Source: Bacteroidales bacterium
GTDB taxonomy: Bacteria > Bacteroidota > Bacteroidia > Bacteroidales > Muribaculaceae
Assembly: GCA_900770215.1 (NCBI GenBank)
Contig: CAAGJW010000018.1
Span: 1 to 26,153 of the forward strand
Length of the DNA: 26,153 nucleotides
Direction of reading: 5' to 3'
In this document: positions 26,104-26,153 of the stretch, one piece after another
How the letters are laid out: each line of letters begins with the position of its first letter
Position numbering within the stretch: the first letter of the stretch is position 1
Notes under the pieces: generated by a model
Told to the model about the DNA's origin: nothing
Database searches by the model: none
Seen by the model: only the letters and a program-made list of their open reading frames with translations
Made by a program: the position numbers and the translations under genes

Positions 26104-26153
26104 ATGTTTAATTTGAACGAGAACAACCGGTTTGTGATGGCGCAGCATCCCAC
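26104..26153 (+). mobile_element. Start of an IS66-family TnpB-like gene, cut by the window end
   Basis: The reading frame from the ATG at 26104 begins MFNLNENNRFVMAQHP and runs off the window. This resembles the N-terminus of IS66-family TnpB (Orf2) proteins, the small accessory protein encoded before the large TnpC transposase. Only 16 residues are visible, so the call rests on recognition of this start. No tnpA-like gene is present just upstream: the malQ-operon terminator ends at 25937. The insertion-sequence left end probably lies between 25938 and 26070, but no terminal repeat or target duplication can be confirmed. Confidence 0.55.

Noticed and set aside
25956..26153. 65-codon minus-strand frame at the right edge
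   Set aside because: Its composition shows no domain or membrane pattern, and the plus strand here encodes a recognisable TnpB-like start.

Overview
The window is ordinary-to-accessory chromosome from a GC-rich member of the Bacteroidales, most like the gut Muribaculaceae. This is inferred from several features: repeated promoters of the Bacteroidetes type (TTG, 19-20 bp, TAnnTTTG), weak ribosome binding sites, a three-gene fumarate reductase/succinate dehydrogenase operon (C-A-B order), a DPE2-like MalQ and a SusA-like amylase. No rRNA, tRNA or CRISPR array was seen. Genus and species cannot be fixed from sequence alone.

Layout, left to right. (1) 1-3760: an AT-richer DUF262/DUF1524 nuclease-like gene of the GmrSD/BrxU/SspE kind, then an exported leucine-rich-repeat protein with an EF-hand-like loop, closed by a strong bidirectional terminator. 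(2) 3804-6190, minus strand: four tandem genes that start with the same GYF_2 (DUF4339) head. Three end in a CD225/dispanin-type double membrane segment and one ends in DUF805. (3) 6406-8446, minus strand: a succinate/acetate CoA-transferase and a small lipoprotein that resembles a stand-alone subtilisin propeptide (inhibitor I9). (4) 8651-11097: galM plus a GPH/SLC45-type sugar transporter. (5) 11247-13093, minus strand: argH overlapping a Rieske-like lipoprotein with altered ligands. (6) 13235-15333: a GT2 glycosyltransferase overlapping a DinF-type MATE transporter. (7) 15502-18994: frdC-frdA-frdB. (8) 19263-25856: malQ, type I pullulanase and a SusA-like amylase, ended by a clear terminator. 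(9) 26104 to the edge: the first codons of what looks like an IS66-family TnpB.

How the parts connect. The galM-transporter operon and the malQ-pullulanase-amylase operon lie 8 kb apart. Both carry a LacI-family-type operator (TGnAAnCGnTTnCA), centred the same distance upstream of similar -7 elements. They therefore probably form one alpha-glucan/maltose regulon: exported amylase and pullulanase release oligosaccharides, the transporter imports them, and MalQ and GalM process them inside the cell. The fumarate reductase and CoA-transferase fit succinate/acetate/propionate fermentation. The GYF-CD225 cluster is the least explained locus in the window and the best candidate for something undescribed. 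No gap between genes exceeds 300 bases. The longest are 6191-6405 (one promoter, two hairpins), 18995-19262 (two hairpins, the malQ operator and promoter) and 25857-26103 (terminator, then apparent mobile-element flank).
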